NCBI RefSeq assembly: GCF_011602485.2
Contig: NZ_CP050022.2
Span: 6,220,001 to 6,284,000 of the forward strand
Length of the DNA: 64,000 nt
From: Bradyrhizobium sp. 1(2017)
GTDB lineage: Bacteria > Pseudomonadota > Alphaproteobacteria > Rhizobiales > Xanthobacteraceae
Direction: 5' to 3'
The notes beneath the pieces were generated by a model. The model was not told the DNA's origin and searched no databases. It worked only from the letters and a program-made list of their open reading frames with translations. This document shows, in pieces, positions 28,405 to 36,860 of this stretch (positions are counted from its first letter, which is position 1; the number at the start of each line of letters is the position of its first letter). The position numbers and the translations under genes were made by a program.

Positions 28405-29201
28405 GTCGCGTCCAATCCCAGCAGGCCGAGAATCTGACGGCGCAGATCGGCCAGATACGGATCGCCGCGATGGCGCGGATAAGGCCGCTCGACGCGGATG
28501 TCGGCCTTCACGCGGGCCGGGCGATCGCTGAAGACGATGACGCGGTTGGCGAGCACCAGGGCTTCCTCGGCGTCGTGCGTCACCAGCAGCGTGGTGAAGC
28601 CCTTGCGCTGCCACAGCGAGACGAGCTCCGCCTGCATGGTGATGCGGGTGAGCGAATCGAGCTTGCCGAGCGGCTCGTCGAGGATCAGGATCTTGGGATC
28701 GTTGACCAGCGCCCGCGCCAACGCGACGCGCTGCGCCATGCCGCCGGAGAGCTGGTGCGGATAGGCGTTGCGGAACGACGCCAGCCCGACCAGGTCGAGC
28801 GCGGCGTCGACGCGGTGACGCTGGCTCTTCAGAATGCCCTGGGCCTCGAGGCCCAAGGCGACGTTGTCCCAGACCGACCGCCAGGGAAACAAGGTCGGAT
28901 CCTGGAACACGACGACGCGGGAGGGATGCGGGCTTCTGATGCGCTGCTCGTCCTCGCGCAACCTTCCGGCCTTGGGCTTGTCGAGGCCGGCGACCAGACG
29001 CAACAAGGTCGACTTGCCGCAACCGGAGGGGCCGAGCAGCGCAACGAACTCACCCGGCTCCACCGAGATGCTGACGTCGCTGAGCACCGGCAGCTCGGTG
29101 CCGTCGATGTCGAAGGCGTGGCTGACCTGCTCGATGTCGAGCGCGGCGCCGGCGGCGGGATGCGTGACCGCTTCGGCCAAGGCTACCATTTCGGCTACCA
29201 T
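28398..29201 (-). CDS. ABC transporter ATPase, SsuB/TauB type
   Basis: A 267-residue ATP-binding subunit. Walker A GPSGCGKST, Q-loop FQDPTLFPW, signature LSGGMAQR, Walker B ILILDEP and H-loop VTHDAEEA are all canonical for the nitrate/sulfonate/taurine family. The start at 29201 follows AAGGGGACTGTGAA and overlaps the end of the permease gene; an alternative ATG at 29189 lies in frame. It powers the permease encoded just upstream. Confidence 0.92.
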   Translation of the reverse strand: MVAEMVALAEAVTHPAAGAALDIEQVSHAFDIDGTELPVLSDVSISVEPGEFVALLGPSGCGKSTLLRLVAGLDKPKAGRLREDEQRIRSPHPSRVVVFQDPTLFPWRSVWDNVALGLEAQGILKSQRHRVDAALDLVGLASFRNAYPHQLSGGMAQRVALARALVNDPKILILDEPLGKLDSLTRITMQAELVSLWQRKGFTTLLVTHDAEEALVLANRVIVFSDRPARVKADIRVERPYPRHRGDPYLADLRRQILGLLGLDATW

Positions 29202-30217
29202 TTCACAGTCCCCTTCTGCCAGACCAGCAGCCGGTCGCGGACCGCAAACAGCAGCGTGATCGCGCCGGAGCAGAGCAGCGACATCACGATCAGCGCGGCA
29301 TACATGTTGGCGTAGGCGGCCCAGCCCTGCGCCCATTGCAGGTACCAGCCGAGGCCGGCCTTGACGCCGATCATCTCGGCAACGACCAGCACGGCGAAGG
29401 ACGAGCCGAGCCCCATGAACAGGCCGACGAAGACGTGCGGCAACGCCGCGGGAATCGCGACCTTCAACACCAGGAAGGACGGCTTCGCGCCCAGCGTGCG
29501 GGCGACGTCGTAATAGGCATTGCTGACGCTCGCGACACCCGACCATGTCAGCACGGTCACGGGAAAGCCCGTTGCCAGCGCGATCAGGAAGGTCGAGGCG
29601 CTCCAGCTCGAGGGGAAGGTGAAGAAGGCGATCGGCAGCCAGGCCGTTGCCGGCAGCGGGCCGATGAAGCGCAGCACCGGATGCACCCAATAGCCGACCG
29701 CGCGCGACCAGCCGATCGAGACGCCGGTCAGGAAGCCAGCGGTCGCGCCGATCAGATAGCCGCCGAGCTGCAGCTTGACCGAGGCGAAGACGCTGTCGAG
29801 CAGCTTTGGCAGATCGTCGGTGTAGACCTCGATGATCGCCTGCGGCGGCGGAAAGAACGGCAGCGGCAGCCAGGCGAATTTCGCGGTCGCGACCTCCCAC
29901 ACGGTCAGGAATGCTCCGAGTGCGACCAGCCAGGGCGCCCGCTTCTGCAAAGCCTTGCCCGCCGACCCGAGATAATCGGCCCCGACGGTACCGAACAGCG
30001 CGACGGCCGCGATGATGAAGGCCGCTATGCCGAGCGAATGCGTGCGCGACCAGTCCCCGACATCCTGCCACCACAGGCAGGACAGGCCGAAGGCGATCCA
30101 GGCGAGGCTGGCGAGCACGCCTACGCCGGATTCCCGGATCCAGCCCGCAAGCAGCGGCGCGCGCGAGAGGCGCGGCGCGCCGGAGGCGAGGCCGTCAGAC
30201 AGCGAATACGTCGACAT
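29195..30217 (-). CDS. ABC transporter permease, SsuC/TauC type
   Basis: A 340-residue inner-membrane protein with about seven hydrophobic helices. The EAA loop lies near VARTLGAKPSFLVLKVAIPAALP. The N-terminal ~110 residues form an extra membrane segment compared with the usual ~260-residue SsuC. It overlaps the upstream binding-protein gene by 23 bases and the downstream ATPase by 7 bases, a tightly packed operon. Confidence 0.9.
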   Translation of the reverse strand: MSTYSLSDGLASGAPRLSRAPLLAGWIRESGVGVLASLAWIAFGLSCLWWQDVGDWSRTHSLGIAAFIIAAVALFGTVGADYLGSAGKALQKRAPWLVALGAFLTVWEVATAKFAWLPLPFFPPPQAIIEVYTDDLPKLLDSVFASVKLQLGGYLIGATAGFLTGVSIGWSRAVGYWVHPVLRFIGPLPATAWLPIAFFTFPSSWSASTFLIALATGFPVTVLTWSGVASVSNAYYDVARTLGAKPSFLVLKVAIPAALPHVFVGLFMGLGSSFAVLVVAEMIGVKAGLGWYLQWAQGWAAYANMYAALIVMSLLCSGAITLLFAVRDRLLVWQKGTVKW

Positions 30218-31298
30218 AGATGCGCTCCGCGAATTTGGCGGTGTCGGTGGTCTGCTTGAAGACCTGCACGGTCTTCAGGTCGTCGGCATAGGCCTTCAGC
30301 TCGCGCTTGAGCACTTCACCCACGGGATGATGATGATGGGTGTGGTAGCGCACCATGCCCTCGATATCGGCGAGCGATGCGGTCTTCGGCGCATAAGGCT
30401 GGAACGACTTCGCCGTCACGGACGGATTCTGCGCGGTGAACATCGCGGCATCGAGCAGCGCCTGCGTGAGGGCGCGTGCGACCTGCGGCTCCTCACGCAC
30501 CAGACTGCCGCGCAGGCCGAGGATGCAGCAGCTCTTGTCGCGATATTCGCCGTCGAGGTTGGAGGCGACTTCCTTGTACTGGCTGTCCTTGAGCCAGAGA
30601 TAGCCGAGCGGATCGGACGACAGGAAGGCCTGCACCTCGCCCTTCTCGACGGCGACGTTGAGAAGGTTGCCGGGATAGGCGCGCCAATCGACATCCTTGC
30701 TGGGGTCGATGCCGAGCTTGGCAAGCTGAACGGAGAAGAAGTTCTTGTCGGGGCCGCCGAGATCGCCGACTGCGACGATCTTGCCCTTGAGATCGGCGAG
30801 CTTGCTCACGTTGGAGTCGGCGCGGGTCAGAACGCGCATGCAACCGCCATGGGTGCCGGCGGCGATCTTGACGTCAAAGCCTTGCTCCAGCGGCTTCAGC
30901 CAGCGGAGCGCCATGCCGAGGCCGGCATCGCTCTTTCCGGTCGCGATCGCCTCGAGCAGCTGGTCGGTTGAGCCGGAATAATTGATGAGCTCGATGTCGA
31001 GATTGTGCTTCTGGAAGAAGCCGTGCTCGATCGCGACCGGCACCGGCGCGAGGCACACCGCGCCGGCATTCCACGACAGTTTCAGCTTGCGCGGCGCGCC
31101 GGTGAGCGCGGGTGCATCCGACGCCGTCCGGCACAGCGGAAATTCCGAGAGGTCGACGCCGGTCGCAATCCCGCCCGGCGCGAAAGCCTGTGCTGCACCA
31201 AAGGCCCCGAGCGGCGCGGCGAAGGCCGCCGCGAGTCCCGCTTGAAGCAGATGGCGCCGGTCCAGCCTTGATCCGCCGCGCTCATTGTCGTTGTTCAT
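30195..31298 (-). CDS. NitT/TauT-type ABC solute-binding protein, Tat-exported
   Basis: A 367-residue periplasmic protein and first gene of the operon. The N-terminus carries a twin-arginine signal (LDRRHLLQAGLAAAFAAP). The binding fold follows (KLKLSWNAGAVCLAPVPVAIEHGFFQKHNLDIELI; ATGKSDAGLGMALRWLKPLEQG), closest to nitrate/bicarbonate/sulfonate-binding proteins. Near residue 320 is a HTHHHHP cluster that could bind metal. It is not a close paralog of the other two binding proteins of the cluster. The start follows GCAGGAGCGGGGACCG. Confidence 0.88.
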   Translation of the reverse strand: MNNDNERGGSRLDRRHLLQAGLAAAFAAPLGAFGAAQAFAPGGIATGVDLSEFPLCRTASDAPALTGAPRKLKLSWNAGAVCLAPVPVAIEHGFFQKHNLDIELINYSGSTDQLLEAIATGKSDAGLGMALRWLKPLEQGFDVKIAAGTHGGCMRVLTRADSNVSKLADLKGKIVAVGDLGGPDKNFFSVQLAKLGIDPSKDVDWRAYPGNLLNVAVEKGEVQAFLSSDPLGYLWLKDSQYKEVASNLDGEYRDKSCCILGLRGSLVREEPQVARALTQALLDAAMFTAQNPSVTAKSFQPYAPKTASLADIEGMVRYHTHHHHPVGEVLKRELKAYADDLKTVQVFKQTTDTAKFAERIYVDVFAV

Positions 31299-31772
31299 CG
31301 GTCCCCGCTCCTGCGCTGGCACGGCTCCGCCGTTCGCGCAACGTGTCGCGTTGCGCAAGTTCCGTGCGGAGCCGCGTTGAGAGAATGTCTTGCTGCGGCG
31401 GTCACGCGCCGCGTTGATGCGATGCGCAAATCATGCGGCGCATACGCCGTATCGTCAATGAAATGGAATTTCGAATGTCGCGCGAAGCGAAGTCATTCTC
31501 TCCATCCCTGCACGCGGGAACGATGAAAGGATTTTCGAGAATGCGACTGCCGCCGCCGAGCGAAGGGGGCACGCATGTGCATCATTCCTGTGCAGCTCTC
31601 CCTCGCAAGCATGCCGCCTTCTCGCGCGCGGCCATTCGATGAAACGTCCTTGCCCGACGCACGCGCAATACGGACGGCCATTTCATTGACTGCCTATGGC
31701 GCGCTCATAGACTTGATCGTCTCGCTGTATCGTCCGCTCACGCGTCGTGAGCAAAGCAACAAGACAGGCCAT
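31299..31772. promoter_or_regulatory. Divergent control region of the organosulfur cluster
   Basis: This region separates the minus-strand operon from the divergent plus-strand binding-protein gene. It contains an 8-bp inverted repeat at 31336-31356 and, from 31575, an ATG with a strong GAAGGGGGCACGC site opening MCIIPVQLSLAS, in frame with the downstream gene without a stop. That upstream frame could be a cysteine-containing leader or an N-terminal extension. No sigma-70 promoter can be assigned confidently. Confidence 0.4.
31336..31356. promoter_or_regulatory. Inverted repeat, possible operator
   Basis: GCGCAACG-N5-CGTTGCGC is a perfect 8-bp inverted repeat starting 38 bases upstream of the first gene of the minus-strand operon. 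The position suits a repressor or activator site. No regulator gene lies in the cluster. Confidence 0.45.
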
Positions 31773-32753
31773 ATGCGCATCAACTCCCGTCACCATCCCA
31801 TCACCCGCCGTCTCGCGGCATCGCTGCTTGCCGCCGCCGTCACCTTGTCGACGGCCGCAATATCGTTCGCGGCCGACACCGTCGTGCTGCGCGTCGGCGA
31901 TCAGAAGGGCGGCAACCGGTCGCTGCTCGAGATCTCCGGCTATGCGAAAGACCTGCCCTACAAGATCGAGTGGTCAGAATTCCCCGCAGCGGCGCCGATT
32001 CTCGAAGCGCTCAACGCCGGCGCGCTCGACGTCGGCTACACCGGCGATCTCTCGTTCCTGTCGGTCTACGCGGCCGGCGCGCCGATCAAGGCGATCGGCG
32101 GCACGAGGTCGGACGCGAAGACCCAGGCCATCCTGGTGCGCCAGGATTCGCCGATCAAATCCGCTGCCGACCTCAAGGGAAAACGGCTCGCCGGCACGCG
32201 CGGCGGCTGGGGCCAATTCCTGATCGATGCCACGCTGGAGAAAGCAGAGATCAAGCCGGAGGATGCGACCTTCGCACCGCTCGGCCCCGTCGACGCCAAG
32301 ATCGCGCTGCTCGCCGGCTCGATCGATGCATGGGCGGTGTGGGAGCCTTACGTGTCGTTCGCCACGCTGAAGGACAAGGCCCGCGTGATCGCCGATGGCG
32401 AGGGCCTGACGCCGACCATCACCTTCATCGTCGCGTCCGACAACGCCATCGCCACCAAGCGCGCGGCGGTGCAGGATCTGGTGCACCGCTTGAACAAGGC
32501 GCGGCTTTGGTCGCTTGATCATCTGCCCGAGTACGCCAGGAACACGGCCGAGCTGACCAGGCTGCCGGAGGACGTGCTGCTGCCGGCCTACACCGCGCAG
32601 CGCACCAGCCCGATCGTGATCGACGAGAACGTGGTGAAGGAGGTGCAGGCAGCCTCCGACCGCTCGACGCGTTACGGCATCCTGCCGAAAAAGCTCGACG
32701 TGAGCAAAGCCGTCGACCGCAGCTTCACCGCCGCGGCGGCGGGATCGAACTAG
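31773..32753 (+). CDS. Sulfonate-type ABC solute-binding protein (SsuA-like), divergent copy
   Basis: A 326-residue periplasmic protein with a signal peptide ending ISFAAD (residue ~30). VVLRVGDQKGGNRSLLEISG, YKIEWSEFPAAAPILEALNAG and GSIDAWAVWEPY closely parallel the product at 25166-26104, so the two are paralogs. It is transcribed away from the operon and has no transporter genes of its own downstream, so it probably feeds the same permease. The frame is open upstream to 31575; the start at 31773 is chosen because it places a normal signal peptide at the N-terminus. Confidence 0.87.
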   Translation: MRINSRHHPITRRLAASLLAAAVTLSTAAISFAADTVVLRVGDQKGGNRSLLEISGYAKDLPYKIEWSEFPAAAPILEALNAGALDVGYTGDLSFLSVYAAGAPIKAIGGTRSDAKTQAILVRQDSPIKSAADLKGKRLAGTRGGWGQFLIDATLEKAEIKPEDATFAPLGPVDAKIALLAGSIDAWAVWEPYVSFATLKDKARVIADGEGLTPTITFIVASDNAIATKRAAVQDLVHRLNKARLWSLDHLPEYARNTAELTRLPEDVLLPAYTAQRTSPIVIDENVVKEVQAASDRSTRYGILPKKLDVSKAVDRSFTAAAAGSN

Positions 32754-32789
32754 TCAAATGACTTTCGAACTGAGCCACTGGACTATCCC

Positions 32790-32814
32790 AACCTCTCCCG
32801 CTTGCGGGAGAGGT
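32790..32814. repeat. Dispersed palindrome, CTCTCCC...GGGAGAG family
   Basis: ACCTCTCCCGC-TT-GCGGGAGAGGT forms a perfect stem, followed by GGCGCAGCGCGCC and GGGTGAGGG as in related copies. It is located between convergent genes. Confidence 0.8.
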
Positions 32815-32884
32815 TGGCGCAGCGCGCCGGGTGAGGGCCTTTTCCTCTGGGGGGTTCTCGCCCGTGCAGACACCCCTACCCCAG

Positions 32885-32908
32885 CTTTCCCCCGCAAGCG
32901 GGAGAGGG
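32885..32908. repeat. Second CTCTCCC...GGGAGAG palindrome, inverted relative to the first
   Basis: CTTTCCCCCGC-AA-GCGGGAGAGGG lies 70 bases from the first copy, with a GGGGTTCTCGCCC stretch between them. The pair looks like a two-hairpin repeat unit. Confidence 0.7.
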
Positions 32909-32961
32909 AACGCACCGTGTTCGCGGCAATAGGCAAATCCAGCAAGGCGATAGGCGGCGGG

Positions 32962-33060
32962 ATGCGCGGGCTTGGTCTCAGAGCCGGCCCGCTGCATCTC
33001 GCCGCGATCGTGCTCATGCATCTCGCATGCATGAGCCTGATCGTGTGGCTCTCGCTCTAG
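32962..33060 (+). CDS. Possible 32-residue membrane peptide
   Basis: A short frame MRGLGLRAGPLHLAA followed by a hydrophobic tail (IVLMHLACMSLIVWLSL). A GGCGGG stretch precedes the ATG. It lies in the gap between convergent genes, beside repeats, and may be chance coding. Confidence 0.25.
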   Translation: MRGLGLRAGPLHLAAIVLMHLACMSLIVWLSL

Positions 33061-33070
33061 CCGCGCAAGT

Positions 33071-33520
33071 TCACCAATAGGCGCGGCGGTAGTAACGCGG
33101 ATACGGCCGGTAGTAGCCGCCGTAATAGGAGCGGTAGGGCCGGTAGTAGCTGCGATAGCCATAATAGCGCGGATAGCCGTAAGCAGGCGCGTAGCCGCCA
33201 TAATAGGCGGGCGCATAACCATAGCCGTAGCCGGGATATCCATAACCGCCGTAATACGGACGGCCATAGCCATAGCCGTAGCCGTAGCCGTAAGGCGCGC
33301 CAGCGGCGATGGCACCGCCGATGATCGCTCCGGCGGCGAGACCACCGATGCCCCATCCCCATCCACCGCCGCGCCAATGCACCTGCGTGACGTCGTTGCC
33401 AGCCGCGGCCTTCATGGTCGCGACATTGGTCGGCAGCGGGGCTGCCGACGCCTGCTGAACTTCGCCGGCGACGACCGCGCCGGCCAGCCCACAGGCAATT
33501 GCCGTTCTCCAGATCCTCAT
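33071..33520 (-). CDS. Secreted Tyr/Gly-rich protein
   Basis: A 149-residue protein with a signal peptide (residues ~1-27, ending ASAAP) and a Gly-Ala hydrophobic stretch at ~55-70. Then come about 75 residues built almost wholly of Tyr, Gly, Pro, Arg and Ala in GYGYGYGRPYYGGYG-like tandem units. Such low-complexity exported proteins are common in rhizobia; their function is unknown, possibly surface- or matrix-associated. The start follows AGGGAGTAGGACG. Confidence 0.75.
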   Translation of the reverse strand: MRIWRTAIACGLAGAVVAGEVQQASAAPLPTNVATMKAAAGNDVTQVHWRGGGWGWGIGGLAAGAIIGGAIAAGAPYGYGYGYGYGRPYYGGYGYPGYGYGYAPAYYGGYAPAYGYPRYYGYRSYYRPYRSYYGGYYRPYPRYYRRAYW

Positions 33521-33751
33521 CGTCCTACTCCCTGTCTGACGTTTCGCTTGGAAAAGGATCGCACCACCATGATCGGGCATCCCGACGCCAGGTCAAAGCC
33601 CGGATTTTGCGTGCGGCGCACAAGTCCCGCGCATGGCGCGCTGCTGGATGGCCAGAACAAAAGCATTAAGCTTCTCATGCTCGCAACCAACAACCTACTT
33701 CCTGATTGACTATGCATACCATTACTATCGGTTCCATTGGGTGCGGGACCG

Positions 33752-33778
33752 CGGGGCTTTTCGCGACAAAAAGCCCCG
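33752..33778 (+). promoter_or_regulatory. Hairpin in the glgC leader
   Basis: CGGGGCTTTT-N7-AAAAGCCCCG is a perfect 10-bp stem ending 25 bases before the glgC start and just ahead of its ribosome binding site. It could stabilise the mRNA or modulate translation. It is followed by no T-tract. Confidence 0.5.
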
Positions 33779-33803
33779 GCATGCCAGCGTGTGGGAGGAT
33801 GAC

Positions 33804-35066
33804 ATGAGTGCCGTCGGTAATGAGCCGCTTGCCCGTCAGGCGCTGGCGTTCGTCCTGGCCGGGGGGCGCGGCAGCCGGCTTTTGGAGCTGACGGACCGGC
33901 GCGCCAAGCCCGCCGTCTATTTCGGCGGAAAATCCCGCATCATCGATTTCGCCCTGTCGAACGCGGTGAACTCCGGCATCCGCCGCATTGCAGTTGCGAC
34001 ACAGTACAAGGCGCACAGCCTGATCCGGCACCTTCAGATGGGCTGGAACTTCTTCCGCCCGGAGCGCAACGAGAGCTTTGACATCCTCCCCGCCAGCCAG
34101 CGCGTGTCCGAGAACATGTGGTATGTCGGCACGGCGGACGCGGTCTACCAGAACATCGACATCATCGAATCCCACGCCTGCCGCTTCATCGTGGTGCTGG
34201 CCGGGGATCACATCTACAAGATGGACTACGAGGTGATGCTGCGCGAGCATGTCGAGAGCGGCGCCGACGTCACGGTCGGCTGCCTCGAAATGCCGCGCAC
34301 GGAATCCTCGGGTTTCGGCATCATGCATATCGACGAGAAGGGCTGGATCCAGTCGTTCCTGGAGAAGCCAAAAGACCCGCCGCCGATGCCCGGCAAGCCG
34401 GACGTCTCGCTCGCCAGCATGGGCATCTACGTGTTCGACGCGAAATTCCTGTTCGACCAGCTCAAGCGTGACGCCGAGGATCCGAACTCGAACCACGATT
34501 TCGGCAAGGACATCATTCCGTACCTCGTCAAGAACGGCCGCGCCTTCGCGCACCAGTTCTCGACCTCCTGCGTGCGCTCCAGCAGCCACAACGGCTCCTA
34601 TTGGCGTGACGTCGGCACCGTCGACGCCTATTGGTCCGCCAATATCGATCTCACCGACGTCGTGCCGGAGCTCGACCTGTTCGACCGCGCCTGGCCGATC
34701 TGGTCCTATGCGGAGATCACGCCGCCGGCCAAATTCGTCCATGACGAGGAGAGCCGGCGCGGCCAGGCAGTGAGCTCGCTGGTCTCGGGCGGCTGCATCA
34801 TCTCCGGCGCGTCGCTGCGACGCTCGCTGCTGTTCACCGGCGTGCGCATCAACTCCTACGCCAATGTCGAGAACGCCGTGATCATGCCTTACGTCAATGT
34901 CGGGCGCGGCGCTCGCTTGAAGAACGTCGTGATCGACCGCGGCGTCGAGATTCCTGAGGGCCTCGTCGTCGGCGAAGATCCCGAGATCGACGCCAAGCGC
35001 TTCCGCACCACCGAAGAGGGCATCTCGCTGATCACCCAGCCGATGATCGACAGGCTCAATACATGA
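33804..35066 (+). CDS. glgC: Glucose-1-phosphate adenylyltransferase
   Basis: A 420-residue enzyme making ADP-glucose from ATP and glucose-1-phosphate, the committed step of bacterial glycogen synthesis. [27 protein letters not shown] is the nucleotide-binding and allosteric N-terminus, and [16 protein letters not shown] the metal/catalytic region. FLEKPKDP and the C-terminal left-handed beta-helix repeats ([19 protein letters not shown]) complete the family features. The start follows GGGAGGATGAC. It overlaps glgA by 4 bases, so the two are coupled. Confidence 0.97.
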   Translation: MSAVGNEPLARQALAFVLAGGRGSRLLELTDRRAKPAVYFGGKSRIIDFALSNAVNSGIRRIAVATQYKAHSLIRHLQMGWNFFRPERNESFDILPASQRVSENMWYVGTADAVYQNIDIIESHACRFIVVLAGDHIYKMDYEVMLREHVESGADVTVGCLEMPRTESSGFGIMHIDEKGWIQSFLEKPKDPPPMPGKPDVSLASMGIYVFDAKFLFDQLKRDAEDPNSNHDFGKDIIPYLVKNGRAFAHQFSTSCVRSSSHNGSYWRDVGTVDAYWSANIDLTDVVPELDLFDRAWPIWSYAEITPPAKFVHDEESRRGQAVSSLVSGGCIISGASLRRSLLFTGVRINSYANVENAVIMPYVNVGRGARLKNVVIDRGVEIPEGLVVGEDPEIDAKRFRTTEEGISLITQPMIDRLNT

Positions 35067-36517
35067 CGCCTGTTCGCGTCCTCGCGGTCGCTTCTGAAGT
35101 CTACCCCATCGTCAAGACCGGTGGCCTCGCAGATGTCGCCGGCGCGCTGCCGGCCGCGTTGAAGGCGCATGGCGTCGAGATGCGCACCCTGATGCCCGGC
35201 TATCCCGACGTGACGCGGATGCTCGCCGGCGCGGAGGAAATCCGGCGCTGGCCGGACTATTTCGGCGGGCCGGGCCGGCTGTTCGCAGGCGCGCATGATG
35301 GCCTTGATCTGTTCGTGCTCGACGTGCCGCATCTTTATGCACGGCCGGGCAATCCCTACGTCACCAGCGAGGGCATCGACTGGCCGGACAACGGTGTACG
35401 CTTTGCGGCGCTGGCCCGCGTCGCCGCCGATATCGGCCACGGCCTCGTTCCGGCCTTCGTGCCCGACGTCGTGCATGCCCACGACTGGCAGGCGGGGCTT
35501 GCGCCGGCCTATCTGCATTACGACAACCGTCCGCGGCCCGGCACCGTGATGACGATTCACAACATGGCCTATCAGGGCAAGTTCGCGCCTGAGCTGATCG
35601 GCGCAATCGGCCTGCCCTGGCACTCGTTCAACGTCAATGAGCTCGAATATTTCGGCGGCATCAGCTTTCTGAAAGCCGGCCTGCAATTTGCCGACCGCAT
35701 CACAACGGTGTCGCCGACCTACGCGCGCGAGATCCAGAGCGACGAGGGCGGCATGGGGTTCGGCGGGCTCTTGCGCGCACGCGCCGGCGTGCTCAGCGGC
35801 ATCCTCAACGGCATCGACATCTCGGTATGGAATCCGCAGGAGGACCCGCACATCGCCTACCGCTTCGGCGCGGAGGATTTGACGTTCCGGGCCGCGAACA
35901 AGGCGGTGCTCCAGCAACAGTTCAATCTCGATTCCTCCGACGAGGCGCCATTGCTCGGCGTGATCAGCCGCCTGTCCTGGCAGAAGGGGCTCGATCTCCT
36001 GCTCGAGGCCATCCCGACCATCTTGGGCGAAGGCATGCAGCTCGCGCTGCTCGGCAGCGGGGACCGCGATCTTCAGGAGGCCTATCAGGCCGCCGCGCGC
36101 GCCAATCCCGGCCGCATCGGCGTCATGATCGGCTACGACGAGATTTTGGCGCATCTGATCCAGGCCGGCTCCGACGCGCTGATCGTGCCGTCGCGCTTCG
36201 AGCCGTGCGGACTGACCCAGCTCTGCGCGCTACGCTATGGCGCCGTTCCGGTCGTGTCGCGCGTCGGCGGCCTCGAGGACACCATCGTCGATGTCGGCGA
36301 GGCCGACGCGTCCGGCCGTGATGCCACCGGTTTCAAGTTCGGCCCCGTGACGGCCGACGCTCTCGCCGGCAGCTTGCGCAAGGCCAACATCGCTTTCCAC
36401 GACAAGGCGACCTGGCGCCGGCTGCAACGAAACGGCCTTGCCACCGACGTCTCCTGGCGCAACCGCGCCGGCGATTATGCCGCGCTCTACCGCGGCCTCA
36501 TGGCGGCTCGCGCGTAG
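35063..36517 (+). CDS. glgA: Glycogen synthase (ADP-glucose type)
   Basis: A 484-residue GT5-family glucosyltransferase extending alpha-1,4-glucan from ADP-glucose. The N-terminal substrate loop [13 protein letters not shown] is near residue 15, [11 protein letters not shown] near 138, and the C-terminal catalytic motif [18 protein letters not shown] near 377. Length is normal. It is translationally coupled to glgC by an ATGA overlap. No branching or phosphorylase gene follows; a SemiSWEET gene is next. Confidence 0.97.
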   Translation: MTPVRVLAVASEVYPIVKTGGLADVAGALPAALKAHGVEMRTLMPGYPDVTRMLAGAEEIRRWPDYFGGPGRLFAGAHDGLDLFVLDVPHLYARPGNPYVTSEGIDWPDNGVRFAALARVAADIGHGLVPAFVPDVVHAHDWQAGLAPAYLHYDNRPRPGTVMTIHNMAYQGKFAPELIGAIGLPWHSFNVNELEYFGGISFLKAGLQFADRITTVSPTYAREIQSDEGGMGFGGLLRARAGVLSGILNGIDISVWNPQEDPHIAYRFGAEDLTFRAANKAVLQQQFNLDSSDEAPLLGVISRLSWQKGLDLLLEAIPTILGEGMQLALLGSGDRDLQEAYQAAARANPGRIGVMIGYDEILAHLIQAGSDALIVPSRFEPCGLTQLCALRYGAVPVVSRVGGLEDTIVDVGEADASGRDATGFKFGPVTADALAGSLRKANIAFHDKATWRRLQRNGLATDVSWRNRAGDYAALYRGLMAARA

Positions 36518-36569
36518 AGCGCTTTCGGCTCAGGCATGGCCGTCGTCGAATCCATGCTATAGAGCTGCC

Positions 36570-36830
36570 ATGGACCCCTTCGTGATCAAGCTGATCGGCT
36601 TCGCCGCCGCCACCTGCACCACCGTGGCCTACGCGCCGCAAGCCATCAAGGTGTGGAAGACCCGCTCCACCGGCGACATCTCGCTCGGCATGTTCCTGGT
36701 CATGGTGCTGGGACTTGCGCTCTGGCTGATCTACGGCCTGCTCTCCGGCGACGCCCCGCTGATCGCCTCGAACGCCGTCACCATGCTGCTCGCCGGCGGC
36801 ATCCTGTTCATGAAGCTGAGATACGGCTGA
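36570..36830 (+). CDS. SemiSWEET sugar transporter
   Basis: An 86-residue membrane protein with three predicted helices, the half-size of eukaryotic SWEET carriers. The PQ-type motif is in TTVAYAPQAIKVWKTRSTGDIS. It probably works as a dimer moving sugars down their gradient; a Bradyrhizobium homolog is known to transport sucrose. It lies 52 bases after glgA, so it may be read through from the glycogen operon, linking sugar movement to storage. Confidence 0.88.
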   Translation: MDPFVIKLIGFAAATCTTVAYAPQAIKVWKTRSTGDISLGMFLVMVLGLALWLIYGLLSGDAPLIASNAVTMLLAGGILFMKLRYG

Positions 36831-36831
36831 A

Positions 36832-36855
36832 CTTCCCTCCCCTTGTGGGGGAAGG
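36832..36855. repeat. Dispersed palindrome between convergent genes
   Basis: CTTCCCTCCCC-TTG-TGGGGGAAGG is a variant of the CTCTCCC family. It occupies almost the whole 30-base gap between the SemiSWEET gene and the convergent dioxygenase gene and probably terminates both. Confidence 0.6.
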
Positions 36856-36860
36856 AAAAG

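Noticed and set aside
27232..29022. A 596-codon start for the acyl-CoA-dehydrogenase-like gene
   Set aside because: The first ~205 codons overlap the ATPase gene in another frame; the ATG at 28404 overlaps the ATPase stop and gives the normal N-terminus.
32758..33060. A 100-codon plus-strand frame through the palindrome pair
   Set aside because: Its first two thirds are translations of the dispersed palindromes; only the last 32 codons were kept, as a low-confidence peptide.
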